Shown here piece after piece: positions 6,969 to 13,994 of a stretch of DNA of 64,000 bases. Origin of the DNA: an uncultured Succinivibrio sp. (GTDB taxonomy: Bacteria; Pseudomonadota; Gammaproteobacteria; Enterobacterales; Succinivibrionaceae); the NCBI GenBank assembly GCA_900770725.1, contig CAAGLL010000090.1, positions 1 to 64,000 on the forward strand. Direction: 5' to 3'. A program made the translations under genes and the position numbers. Within the stretch, counting starts at the first letter, position 1, and each line of letters begins with the position of its first letter. The notes beneath the pieces were generated by a model that searched no databases, was not told where the DNA came from, and was given only the letters and a program-made list of their open reading frames with translations.

Positions 6969-8363
6969 TCACCTCAAGGTGATGAAGATCTCCGAGCTGC
7001 CCCTGACGATGCGCAGGGCGCTGATGCGGCCCTTGGCGCGGTTGAGCTGGGACTTGAGCTCAGAGAGGCTCTTGACGTCAGAGCGGTTGAGGCCGGTGAT
7101 GATGTCGCCGGACTTGAGGCCGATCCTGGCTGCAACCGAGCCCGGGGCGACCTGGGTGACCTTCACGCCGCCGTCGGCGTCGGTGAAGCTTGCGCCCTTG
7201 AGCGCAGGGGCGATGTCGGAGACCTCGCCCTCGCCGCCTTCGGCCGCGTCGAAGTTCTCCTCGGAGTCGAGCTTGACGGTGACCTCAGTGGTTCTGCCGT
7301 TGCGGAACACGCCCATAGTGATCTCGCTGCCCGGCCTGTTGGTGGCCACGGCCGCGCGCAGCTGGGCGAACGACTTGACCGGCTTGCCGTTGACGGAGGT
7401 GATGATGTCGCCAGCCTTGATGCCGGCCTTGTCGGCGGCGCTGCCCTTCATGACCTGGTTGACGAAGGCGCCGGTGCTCTGCGAGTAGCCGAACGACTGC
7501 GCCAGATCGGCGTTGAGCTCGGTGCCGGTGACGCCGAGCATGCCGCGCTTGACGGTGCCGTACTTGAGGATCTGCGAGGTGACGGTCTTGACCATGTTCG
7601 ACGGGATGGCAAAGCCGATGCCGATGTTGCCGCCATTGGGCCCCAGGATGGCGGTGTTGATGCCGATGAGCTCGCCGCGCAGGTTCACGAGCGCGCCGCC
7701 GGAGTTGCCGCTGTTGATGGCAGCGTCAGTCTGGATGAAGTTCTCGATGTTCTCGATGTTCAGGCCGCTCCTGCCCAGGGCCGAGATGATGCCCGAGGTG
7801 ACGGTCTGGCCAAGGCCGAACGGGTTGCCGATGGCGATCGCGAAGTCGCCCACCTGGAGGGCGTCGGAATCAGCTATGGGCATCTGGGTGAGGTTCGAGA
7901 AGTCCTTGAGCTTCAAGAGCGCCAGATCGGTGTGCTGGTCGGCGCCGACCTTGGTGGCGGTGAAGGTGCGGCCGTCATAGGTCTCCACCTTGATCTCCTC
8001 GGCGCTGTCGATGACGTGGAAGTTGGTCACGACCAGCCCCTTCTGCGCATCGATGATCACGCCCGAGCCGAGCGCGCGGAACTCGCGCTGCTGCTTCTGG
8101 CCCTGGAGGTTCCCAAGATCAGGGAACATGAACTGGAATTCCTCGGGGATCTGCAGCTGCGGGGCCTCGACGGTCTTCTTGCCCTTGACCTGGATGTTGA
8201 CCACGCTAGGCAGGATCTGCTTGACCATCGGCGCCAGCGAAGGGACCTGGCCGTCAGCGGCGGCGCTCTCCAGGATCGGGGCTGATGCCTGCGCCTGCAC
8301 CGAGAAAGCCAGTGCGGCGGCAACTGCCGCGGCAGCCGCGGCGCGCTTGAGATTCAGTGCCAT
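6969..8363 (-). CDS. degQ: Periplasmic serine protease/chaperone DegQ, DegP/HtrA family (464 aa)
   Basis: This HtrA protease degrades or refolds misfolded envelope proteins. A signal peptide (1-27, ending VQAQASA) precedes the trypsin-like domain with His116 (TNFHVID), Asp146 (HTDLALL) and Ser221 (GNSGGALVN), then two PDZ domains (about 270-360 and 385-460). Two PDZ domains distinguish it from DegS. The order zapG-degQ-degS and the linker length favour DegQ over DegP. The 5' leader contains a 7-bp hairpin (8400-8417) and AGAGGA before the ATG. An exact TGTGA-N6-TCACA palindrome lies 80-95 bp upstream of the start, suggesting CRP control. Confidence 0.93.
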   Translation of the reverse strand: MALNLKRAAAAAAVAAALAFSVQAQASAPILESAAADGQVPSLAPMVKQILPSVVNIQVKGKKTVEAPQLQIPEEFQFMFPDLGNLQGQKQQREFRALGSGVIIDAQKGLVVTNFHVIDSAEEIKVETYDGRTFTATKVGADQHTDLALLKLKDFSNLTQMPIADSDALQVGDFAIAIGNPFGLGQTVTSGIISALGRSGLNIENIENFIQTDAAINSGNSGGALVNLRGELIGINTAILGPNGGNIGIGFAIPSNMVKTVTSQILKYGTVKRGMLGVTGTELNADLAQSFGYSQSTGAFVNQVMKGSAADKAGIKAGDIITSVNGKPVKSFAQLRAAVATNRPGSEITMGVFRNGRTTEVTVKLDSEENFDAAEGGEGEVSDIAPALKGASFTDADGGVKVTQVAPGSVAARIGLKSGDIITGLNRSDVKSLSELKSQLNRAKGRISALRIVRGSSEIFITLR

Positions 8364-8442
8364 ATCTGTTTGTTTTCCTCTTTGTTGTATTCAACAGCTC
8401 CAGGCGCTCTCGCCTGGATACTGATCCTATAGACCGCCAAAA

Positions 8443-8458
8443 TGTGATTTGGTTCACA
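8443..8458. promoter_or_regulatory. CRP-type operator upstream of degQ
   Basis: TGTGATTTGGTTCACA is an exact match to the CRP half-site pair TGTGA-N6-TCACA, with A/T-rich flanks (AAA and TTA) also expected of CRP. Its centre (8450.5) lies about 87 bp upstream of the degQ start and just behind the zapG terminator, so degQ is the only sensible target. A cAMP receptor protein is assumed, not seen in the window. Confidence 0.75.
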
Positions 8459-8488
8459 TTAAAAAGCCGGGCCGCCAGCGGTCCGGCT
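8459..8488 (-). terminator. Terminator of zapG (minus strand)
   Basis: On the minus strand a stem AGCCGG...CCGGCT (8483-8488 with 8465-8470, with internal pairs) is followed by TTTTTAATG, a normal rho-independent terminator 17 bp after the zapG stop. Confidence 0.8.
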
Positions 8489-8504
8489 CTTGCGGACTTT
8501 TATG

Positions 8505-9086
8505 CTAACCTTTTGTTTTCCCGTTGCCATTATCGTCCGGTTCAAGGCTTATGGTCTCCTTGGCGTTTTTCACTTCCGGAGTATTTTTCTCATCTGCGCC
8601 AGCCTCCGGGGCCTGATCCCCTGGCTGCTTTTGCCTAAGGGCCATCCCATCCTCGCGCTGGCCCGCGAACTCGCCGGCCTCGCGCTGGATGGCTCTCTCG
8701 CGCTCGCGCTGGGCGCTCACGCTCTCGCTTTCAGCGTTGAAGTCCTCGATGCCCGAGCTTGAGAGCATCTTCTTCAAGGAGTCCTCGACTTCGATCTCAT
8801 CTTCGGGGATGAAGAGCCTGCCGTCCTGGGAGGAGAGCTTGCCGGCGGCCTCGTTCATGAACGAGGCGTAGGCGCGGTAGCTCTTGTCGAGCTGCCCGAA
8901 GAGGGCGCCCGAGGTCCTGAAGAACTCGTCGAGGATCCTCCGCGCCGAGGCCAGCTCGCGCCTAGTGCGCGTCAGCTCGTCCTGGACGCGGCGGCTGGGG
9001 AAGAGCTTCCCCTGGCCGAAGTAGCAGCAGATGCCGCCGGCGAAGAAGCCGGCGAGGAAGACCAAAGCGATGATCATGTATTGCAT
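8505..9086 (-). CDS. zapG: Z-ring associated protein ZapG/YhcB (DUF1043, 193 aa)
   Basis: ZapG is a small inner-membrane protein linked to cell division and envelope growth in E. coli. An N-terminal membrane helix (about 4-24, IIALVFLAGFFAGGICCYFG) is followed by a charged coiled-coil region (about 30-80) containing the family stretch from LDEFFRTSGALFGQLDKSY onward, and then a long acidic, Gln/Glu-rich disordered tail. It is longer than E. coli ZapG (132 aa) because of this tail. Position next to degQ and degS is the conserved order. The start at 9086 has only a weak ribosome binding site; the Met at codon 4 is an alternative. Confidence 0.85.
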   Translation of the reverse strand: MQYMIIALVFLAGFFAGGICCYFGQGKLFPSRRVQDELTRTRRELASARRILDEFFRTSGALFGQLDKSYRAYASFMNEAAGKLSSQDGRLFIPEDEIEVEDSLKKMLSSSGIEDFNAESESVSAQRERERAIQREAGEFAGQREDGMALRQKQPGDQAPEAGADEKNTPEVKNAKETISLEPDDNGNGKTKG

Positions 9087-9211
9087 GGATGGGAGCCTGC
9101 CTGGGAGACCTGAGTAGTTGAAGGACTTTTGTGAAACCTTAGCACACGTGGGATCTTACGCAAAAGCCAGGCTCTCTGTCCCCGCCAGCGGTCAAACTTT
9201 GGGGCAGGGGA

Positions 9212-10381
9212 TCAGGCCTTCTGCGCCCTTGATGGCAGCAGCCAGGTTGAGGCGGCGCAGAGGGTTGCGAGCGCGAACACCAGCGCCATCACCGCGCCAA
9301 GCCCGAAGGCGTCCCCGAAGGCGCCGATGGAAGGCGCTGCGACGCCGCCGATGCTAAAGGAGATCCCCAAGGTGACGCCCGAGGCGAAGCCCACGTTGCG
9401 CGCAAGGTAGGACTGCCCGAGCACCACGATGGGCGAGTAGGCCATGTGCATGGCAAAGGAGAGCGGCACGAGCACGGCGCACAGCGCGATGAAGCTGCCT
9501 GAGAAGGCCACCACCGCCATGCAGGGGATGAGCAGGGCGCAGGACATGCGCAGCGTGCGCACGCAGCCGCGGCGGTCGGCCAGCCAGCCCCCGGCGAGCG
9601 TGGCGGCGATGCCTGCAATTGAGAGCACCGAGACCGTGGCGCTGCCGGCTGCCTTGGAGGCGCCGAGCACGCTGATGCAGTAGAGGGGCAGGAAGCCGGT
9701 GAGCGCGGTGAAGGCCGATGAGCGGAAGACTATGACTAGGAAGAGCCTTGAAAAGGCCTTCCAGTCGTTCCTCCCGCTTTCATGGGGATGCCCGCTTGCC
9801 TTCTCATAGCGCCTCTCCATCGCCGCCCCGGCGCGCATGATCCCGGGGCAGCAGGAGAAGACCGCTGCGGCGGTCATAAGCCCGAAGATCCCGTAGAAGA
9901 GCGTGCCCTTCATGCCAAAGGCGCTGACCAGGGCGACTGCCAGCAGCGGGCCCAGGCCGAAGCCGCCGTTGCCGCCCATGCTGAAGATGCTCAGGGCCTT
10001 GGCCTGATCGCGCCCTGCCAGGGCGTGGATGTTGCGCGCGGCCTCGGGGTGGAACACCGCACTGCCGATCCCCATGGCGGTGACGCAGGCGAAGATCGCC
10101 CAGTAGCTTGAGAACACCCCGGTGAGCGCCATCGGGATCGCGGCAAGCAGGATCCCCGAGCCCATGAAGTACTGGCGCGATCCGCGGTCGGCCATGAGCC
10201 CGAAGAGCGGCTGGATGAGCGAGGAGAGGAAGGACGAGGCGAACATGAGGCCGGCGACATCGGTGTAGGACATTCCGTACTCGGACACGAAGAAGGGCAG
10301 CATCGCCGGAAGCGATCCTGAGTTGATGTCGGTGGCGAAGTGGCCGCAGCTTAAGGCGGCGATGTACTTCTTGTTGTCCAA
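9212..10381 (-). CDS. MFS transporter, fosmidomycin-resistance (Fsr) like (389 aa)
   Basis: This is a 12-helix major facilitator. The N-terminal CGHFATDINSGSLPAMLPF segment, the SSLIQPLFGLMADR loop after helix 2 and the AVFHPEAAR motif are typical of Fsr-type drug exporters. I propose the TTG at 10381 as start because AGGAGG lies 10 nt upstream; an upstream ATG at 10438 would add 19 hydrophilic residues without a ribosome binding site. It lies upstream of zapG on the same strand, 125 bp away, and is divergent from rplM. The exported substrate cannot be told from sequence. Confidence 0.85.
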   Translation of the reverse strand: MDNKKYIAALSCGHFATDINSGSLPAMLPFFVSEYGMSYTDVAGLMFASSFLSSLIQPLFGLMADRGSRQYFMGSGILLAAIPMALTGVFSSYWAIFACVTAMGIGSAVFHPEAARNIHALAGRDQAKALSIFSMGGNGGFGLGPLLAVALVSAFGMKGTLFYGIFGLMTAAAVFSCCPGIMRAGAAMERRYEKASGHPHESGRNDWKAFSRLFLVIVFRSSAFTALTGFLPLYCISVLGASKAAGSATVSVLSIAGIAATLAGGWLADRRGCVRTLRMSCALLIPCMAVVAFSGSFIALCAVLVPLSFAMHMAYSPIVVLGQSYLARNVGFASGVTLGISFSIGGVAAPSIGAFGDAFGLGAVMALVFALATLCAASTWLLPSRAQKA

Positions 10382-10542
10382 GGTCGGAGTTCCTCCTGCA
10401 TGCCTGTGGAACTGGCCTGCACATTCTGCGCCTGCCATGGCCGCCAGGCTCCCCTGGATGGAAAAAACTGCGGCGCCTCGGAAAGGGCGGCCGGGCCTTG
10501 GCGAAATTTTCGCCCAAGAGCGCTTGCGGGGATCTTCGCGTG

Positions 10543-10548
10543 TATAAT
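10543..10548 (+). promoter_or_regulatory. -10 element of the rplM-rpsI promoter
   Basis: An exact TATAAT lies 144 bp before rplM. The position 17 bp upstream (GCGCTT) is a poor -35, so an upstream element or activator may help. Transcription would start near 10555, leaving a leader of about 137 nt. Confidence 0.6.
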
Positions 10549-10634
10549 ACGCAAGCCCCTTTGTCCGGAGCGCGGCTTCCCACCCGTGTCACCCGGAGCG
10601 CATCTGCCGTGAGGCGCGTGCGTTTGGACTCCAC

Positions 10635-10677
10635 CAGGCGAAAGCCTGATTGTTTAGGGGCCGCCAGGCGCGGCCCC
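10635..10677 (+). promoter_or_regulatory. Structured leader of rplM, candidate L13 autoregulatory site
   Basis: Two hairpins precede rplM: CAGGC-GAAA-GCCTG (10635-10648, GNRA loop) and a 7-bp GGGGCCG/CGGCCCC stem with a 7-nt loop (10657-10677), ending 14 nt before the ATG. L13 represses its own operon through the leader in E. coli, and L13 leaders are a known RNA family; whether this one matches that fold was not tested. The rest of the 310-bp interval (10382-10691) holds a bulged inverted repeat at about 10495-10517 and the promoter. Confidence 0.5.
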
Positions 10678-10691
10678 GTAAAGGGTAAAAA

Positions 10692-11120
10692 ATGAAAACT
10701 TATGTAGCAAGGCCGTCCACCATCAAGCGTGAATGGTTCGTCGTCGATGCCGAAGGCCAGACTCTCGGCCGCATCGCCACTGAGATTGCCAGCCGCCTGC
10801 GCGGCAAGCACAAGCCGGAGTACACCCCCTTCATGGATACCGGCGATTACGTCATCGTGATCAACGCCGCCAAGGTCAAGGTTACCGGCAACAAGTTCCT
10901 GGACAAGAAGTACTACCACCACACCGGCTACCCCGGGGGGATCAAGGAGGCTTCGTTCCAGGAGCTGATCCAGAGCAAGCCTGAGGTCGTGATCGAGCAC
11001 GCCGTCCGCGGCATGCTCCCGAAGGGGCCCCTTGGCCGTGCTATGTTCCGCAAACTCCGCGTTTACGCTGGTGAGAGCCACAACCACAGCGCTCAGCAGC
11101 CCCAGGATCTCAAGTTTTAA
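10692..11120 (+). CDS. rplM: 50S ribosomal protein L13 (142 aa)
   Basis: L13 binds 23S rRNA early in 50S assembly. The length equals E. coli L13, and the sequence carries the conserved WFVVDAEGQTLGRIAT start, the GKHKPEYTPFMDTGDYV segment and the VRGMLPKGPLGR loop. It is followed 13 nt later by rpsI, the universal pair. An AAGGG ribosome binding site overlaps the 3' side of the leader hairpin region, so folding could limit translation. Confidence 0.99.
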   Translation: MKTYVARPSTIKREWFVVDAEGQTLGRIATEIASRLRGKHKPEYTPFMDTGDYVIVINAAKVKVTGNKFLDKKYYHHTGYPGGIKEASFQELIQSKPEVVIEHAVRGMLPKGPLGRAMFRKLRVYAGESHNHSAQQPQDLKF

Positions 11121-11133
11121 GGAGCAATAGCAA

Positions 11134-11526
11134 ATGGCTGCAAATCAGTATTACGGCACCGGCCGCCGCAAAGAGTCTACTGCCCGCGTCTTCATCAAGC
11201 AGGGCACCGGCAAACTGGAAATCAATGGCAGGACCCTCGAGCAGTACTTCGGCCGTCCTACCTCCCGCATGGTCGTGACCCAGCCCCTTGAGCTCCTCGA
11301 GCTCACCGACAAGCTGGACATCTACGTGACCGTCAGCGGCGGCGGCATCACCGGCCAGGCCGGCGCCATCCGCCACGGCCTCGCCCGTGCGCTGATCCAG
11401 TACGACGAGACCTTCCGCTCCGCCCTCCGCAAGGCCGGGTTCGTCACCCGCGATGCCCGTGCGGTCGAGCGCAAGAAGGTCGGCCTCCACAAGGCCCGCA
11501 AGCGTCCTCAGTACTCCAAGCGCTGA
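11134..11526 (+). CDS. rpsI: 30S ribosomal protein S9 (130 aa)
   Basis: S9 is at the head of the 30S subunit; its C-terminal Lys-Arg tail reaches the P-site tRNA. It has the YYGTGRRKESTARVF start, GRTLEQYFGR and the SKR end typical of S9. Cotranscribed with rplM (13-nt gap, GGAG at 11120). The hairpin at 11549 ends the unit. Confidence 0.99.
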   Translation: MAANQYYGTGRRKESTARVFIKQGTGKLEINGRTLEQYFGRPTSRMVVTQPLELLELTDKLDIYVTVSGGGITGQAGAIRHGLARALIQYDETFRSALRKAGFVTRDARAVERKKVGLHKARKRPQYSKR

Positions 11527-11548
11527 TCCGCTTTCGCGCCAATGTTCC

Positions 11549-11576
11549 AAGGCCGGGGCCGCAAGGCTCCGGCCTT
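11549..11576 (+). terminator. Hairpin terminator after rpsI
   Basis: A 12-bp stem with one G-U pair (11549-11560 with 11565-11576) and a GCAA loop ends in CCTTGTTG. It has no full U-tract, like several other intergenic hairpins in this genome. Confidence 0.6.
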
Positions 11577-11629
11577 GTTGCGTCCATGAGCCTTGGACCG
11601 CGCAGCCGCGGGGCTTGCCCTTACAGGGG

Positions 11630-11635
11630 TATAAT
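11630..11635 (+). promoter_or_regulatory. -10 element of the sspB promoter
   Basis: An exact TATAAT lies 50 bp before sspB, behind the rpsI hairpin; the -35 is not recognisable. Confidence 0.5.
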
Positions 11636-11684
11636 CCGTTGAAACAACACCTAGGCCCAAGGCGGGCCCATGCAGGAGAGAGAC

Positions 11685-12209
11685 ATGTCCAGGATCGTCA
11701 GCTTCAAACCCTACCTCTTCAACGCCTACTACGAGTGGTTCATCGGCTGCGGCTTCACTCCCTACCTCCAGGTGAACGCCGGCCATGAAGGCGTGAAGGT
11801 GCCCAAGGAGTACGTGCGCGACAACCGGATCACCCTCTCCATCGATCCCTCGGCTGTCGCAGATCTGCACACCGGATCCAAGGCCATCTTCTTCAAGGCG
11901 ATGTTCAGCGGCAAGAGCGAGGACATCGTGGTCCCCTACGCGGCGATGACCGCGCTCATAGCCAAGGAGTACGACTTCGGGATCCCGCTTGGACAGGCGC
12001 TCGAGGCCTTCGACATGTCAGAAGGCGTTGCAAAGCAGCTCTCCGAGGAACTCGAGGACGATGACGACGAGCCAGGCGACGGCCCCGACTTCAGCGAGGA
12101 GGACGCCCCCGAGGATGCCGACGGCGGCGACGAGGTCGAGGACGACGAGGAGCCCGAGGGCGACAGCGCCGGCTTCGAGTTCGTGAAAGACGACGATGGC
12201 AAGGACTGA
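11685..12209 (+). CDS. sspB: ClpXP protease specificity-enhancing factor SspB (174 aa)
   Basis: SspB tethers ssrA-tagged proteins to ClpXP. Residues 1-110 match the SspB domain: KPYLFNAYYEWFIGCGFTPY, VPKEYVRDNRITLSI and the FFKAMFSGKSEDIVVPYAAM stretch. A long acidic linker (about 118-165, mostly Asp/Glu) leads to a conserved-type C-terminal ClpX-binding tail. I chose the ATG at 11685 because AGGAGAG lies just upstream; an upstream ATG at 11670 is less likely. In E. coli sspA precedes sspB behind rplM-rpsI; here sspA is missing and sspB follows directly. Confidence 0.92.
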   Translation: MSRIVSFKPYLFNAYYEWFIGCGFTPYLQVNAGHEGVKVPKEYVRDNRITLSIDPSAVADLHTGSKAIFFKAMFSGKSEDIVVPYAAMTALIAKEYDFGIPLGQALEAFDMSEGVAKQLSEELEDDDDEPGDGPDFSEEDAPEDADGGDEVEDDEEPEGDSAGFEFVKDDDGKD

Positions 12210-12230
12210 GGCGCGGCGCGCCGGATTGAG

Positions 12231-12259
12231 CAAGGCCTCCCCCAAAAGGGGAGGCCTTG
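12231..12259. terminator. Convergent hairpin between sspB and the kinase gene
   Basis: A perfect 12-bp stem (CAAGGCCTCCCC at 12231-12242 with 12248-12259) has a 5-nt loop. It has no U-tract on either strand but sits between two convergent stops and could serve both. Confidence 0.55.
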
Positions 12260-12299
12260 CAGCATCTGCGCAGCAGCCCCTGGCGCTAAGTAGGCTTCC

Positions 12300-13334
12300 T
12301 CAGCCTGCCTTGGCCTCGTAGGCCTCGGGCCTTAGGTACACGCCGTCGATGAAGTCCTGCGCGAGCTTCTCGGTCTGGGCGGTGACCTTGGCGGCGTTCT
12401 GCTGGTTGAAGGGGATCTCGTAGTGCGAGGCGCACCAGGCGGCGATCTCGATGCGGCGGAGGATCGAGAACACCGGCAGCAGCGACTTCTCGTACTCCGA
12501 GAGCGGGGACACCGCCTCGTAGCCCTTGAGCCAGGCCGCCAGCAGCTGCGGGGCGCTGGGATCCTGCTCCATGAAGGTGAGCGAGGCGGCGCAGTCAAAG
12601 AGGTACCAGCCAAAACCCATGTCGTCGAAGTCGATGACCTGGAGCCTGCTGCCGTCGATGAGCAGGTTGGTCGCGCGCATGTCGGCGTGGATCACGCCGA
12701 AGCGGTCGGGAGCCGTACCGTAGCGGTCGAGGATCGGCTTTATGATCGCGAGCACCCGCGCGATGGCGTCGTGGCCCTGCTTGGTCAGGCCGATGGCGTC
12801 CTGCCACCTGCCCCAGAAGGCGTGCTCGCCGATGATCCCGTCCCAGTCCCAGACGCGGCGGGTGAACCACGCAGGGCGCTTCCAGGCCCTGGACTGGGCG
12901 TGCATCTTGGCGGTGAGGCCGCCGATCTTCTCAAACCAGCAGGCAAGCCCGTCCTGGTCGACCTGGGGCTCGGAGCCGGGCAGGCGCTCGAAGGCGACGG
13001 CCATGCGCTTCTGCCCGGAGGCCGTCTGCATGTCGGCGACAAAGCTGCCGTCAACGCACTGCACCGGCGCTGCGGTGATGATGGTGCCCGAGTCGTGCAG
13101 CGCCTTGACCCAGGCGAGCTCCGATCGGATCGCGTCCTTCGACGAGTAGCCGGTGCGCTGCACCCTGATGATGATGTCGCGCCCGGCATCGGGATCGCGC
13201 CCGAGGAAGGTGGCGTTCTCAGACAGGTTGAGGAGCTTCACCTCGGCGTTGCGCCCAAGCCCCCACACCGGGCAATTGGCCTTCACCATCTGCGTCAGCT
13301 CGGCCACCGTCTTCTCGTCATACTGTCCTGCCAT
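12300..13334 (-). CDS. APH-fold small-molecule kinase, hydroxylysine/amino-alcohol kinase-like (344 aa)
   Basis: This is an aminoglycoside-phosphotransferase/choline-kinase fold enzyme. The catalytic loop is His-Ala-Asp-x4-Asn at 216-223 (HADMRATN), and the metal-binding IDFDD is at 234-238; the N-lobe has the expected Lys/Arg-containing strands. Such kinases phosphorylate hydroxyls of choline, ethanolamine, homoserine or hydroxylysine. I chose the ATG at 13334 because GGGGGA lies 7 nt upstream; the longer frame starts with TTG inside the operator. The gene is divergent from a transporter operon and shares a 13-bp upstream motif with it and with a class-III PLP enzyme of the phospho-lyase type. 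The inferred role is phosphorylation of an imported amino alcohol or hydroxy-amino acid. Antibiotic resistance is less likely in this context. Confidence 0.75.
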   Translation of the reverse strand: MAGQYDEKTVAELTQMVKANCPVWGLGRNAEVKLLNLSENATFLGRDPDAGRDIIIRVQRTGYSSKDAIRSELAWVKALHDSGTIITAAPVQCVDGSFVADMQTASGQKRMAVAFERLPGSEPQVDQDGLACWFEKIGGLTAKMHAQSRAWKRPAWFTRRVWDWDGIIGEHAFWGRWQDAIGLTKQGHDAIARVLAIIKPILDRYGTAPDRFGVIHADMRATNLLIDGSRLQVIDFDDMGFGWYLFDCAASLTFMEQDPSAPQLLAAWLKGYEAVSPLSEYEKSLLPVFSILRRIEIAAWCASHYEIPFNQQNAAKVTAQTEKLAQDFIDGVYLRPEAYEAKAG

Positions 13335-13375
13335 ATCCAAGTTCCCCCAGCTTCGCGCGACACCAGCATTGCTGA

Positions 13376-13388
13376 AATGTTGCACCTT
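13376..13388. promoter_or_regulatory. Shared 13-bp operator motif upstream of the kinase
   Basis: AATGTTGCACCTT on the plus strand lies 42-54 bp before the kinase ATG. It is identical to 13837-13849 before the transporter operon and differs by one base from the minus-strand copy at 21234-21246 before the phospho-lyase-like gene. It lies downstream of the predicted -10, where a bound repressor would block transcription. Confidence 0.65.
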
Positions 13389-13415
13389 TGCCAAAAATGA
13401 CTGTTGTTTTCCTGA

Positions 13416-13445
13416 AATTTAGATTTTGAGTGGCAGTTCAGTCAA
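13416..13445 (-). promoter_or_regulatory. Candidate sigma-70 promoter of the kinase gene
   Basis: On the minus strand TTGACT (13440-13445), an 18-bp spacer and TAAATT (13416-13421) precede the kinase. Just upstream is the inverted repeat GTTGG-N5-CCAAC (13455-13469). Confidence 0.55.
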
Positions 13446-13469
13446 ACAAAATGTGTTGGAAGTACCAAC

Positions 13470-13780
13470 TTTGAGCAGAGGGGATCCTCATTGGGCATGC
13501 CTGCGATCGATCTGTGCAAGGCAGGCCAGCATAGCCCTCATTCCTGCTCTTGGGGCGTTGCGGTTTTGCCTTGCAGATGTTGCCTCACGCCCTTTGCCGC
13601 TTGGCGCTCCAGCGCGCTTTGGAAAAATTTTTTTGCTCGAATGAGCGCAATGGCAGGCTGCGCACCAAAAAGGCGATGGGCCCGCAACGTTTTTTGAAGC
13701 CCATCACACTTCCTTGGATTTATGAAATTACTGTTCGGTAAATCAAAGTAATAGTGCGGCACGTCATCCTCTGCAGGGGG
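13470..13780. other. Intergenic stretch between kinase promoter and transporter operators
   Basis: No convincing gene is present; short open frames here lack ribosome binding sites and family features. An inverted repeat ATTACT...AGTAAT (13727-13752) and A/T-rich runs suggest regulatory DNA. The remaining interval up to 13994 holds the transporter operators and the leader with CAGGAGA before the ATG. Confidence 0.5.
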
Positions 13781-13849
13781 AATGTTGCGCGCTTGTCTGT
13801 TGCACACTTGCTGATCCTTTGGACAGGCTCTGCGGCAATGTTGCACCTT
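13781..13849. promoter_or_regulatory. Cluster of TGTTGC operator motifs upstream of the transporter operon
   Basis: Three copies of TGTTGC lie at 13783, 13798 and 13839; the last is the full AATGTTGCACCTT (13837-13849). A further element GCAATTTTGTTG (13854-13865) recurs with one change at 21160-21171 upstream of the phospho-lyase-like gene. These repeats are probably the binding sites of the DeoR-type regulator encoded in this block. Confidence 0.6.
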
Positions 13850-13994
13850 AAACGCAATTTTGTTGTTTCTGCATCATCATGCGGTAAGGTTGAATCAGCC
13901 GCAGGGCCCGAGGCCCGCGGCGGAAGATGGGGGCGAGGGAGCCCATCTGCTGGTTGGAAGGGCCCTTGGGCCATTGGGAACAGGAGATTGCCTT

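Noticed and set aside
9131..9148. Possible CRP site TGTGA...CACA upstream of zapG
   Set aside because: The half-sites are spaced by 7-8 instead of 6 bases and the right half is incomplete.
12300..13334. Aminoglycoside resistance gene
   Set aside because: Although the fold is that of aminoglycoside phosphotransferases, the shared operator with a transporter and a phospho-lyase-like enzyme points to metabolism.
13426..13644. Plus-strand open frame of 72 codons between kinase and transporter
   Set aside because: No ribosome binding site, no family features and overlap with promoter elements; other frames of equal length overlap it.
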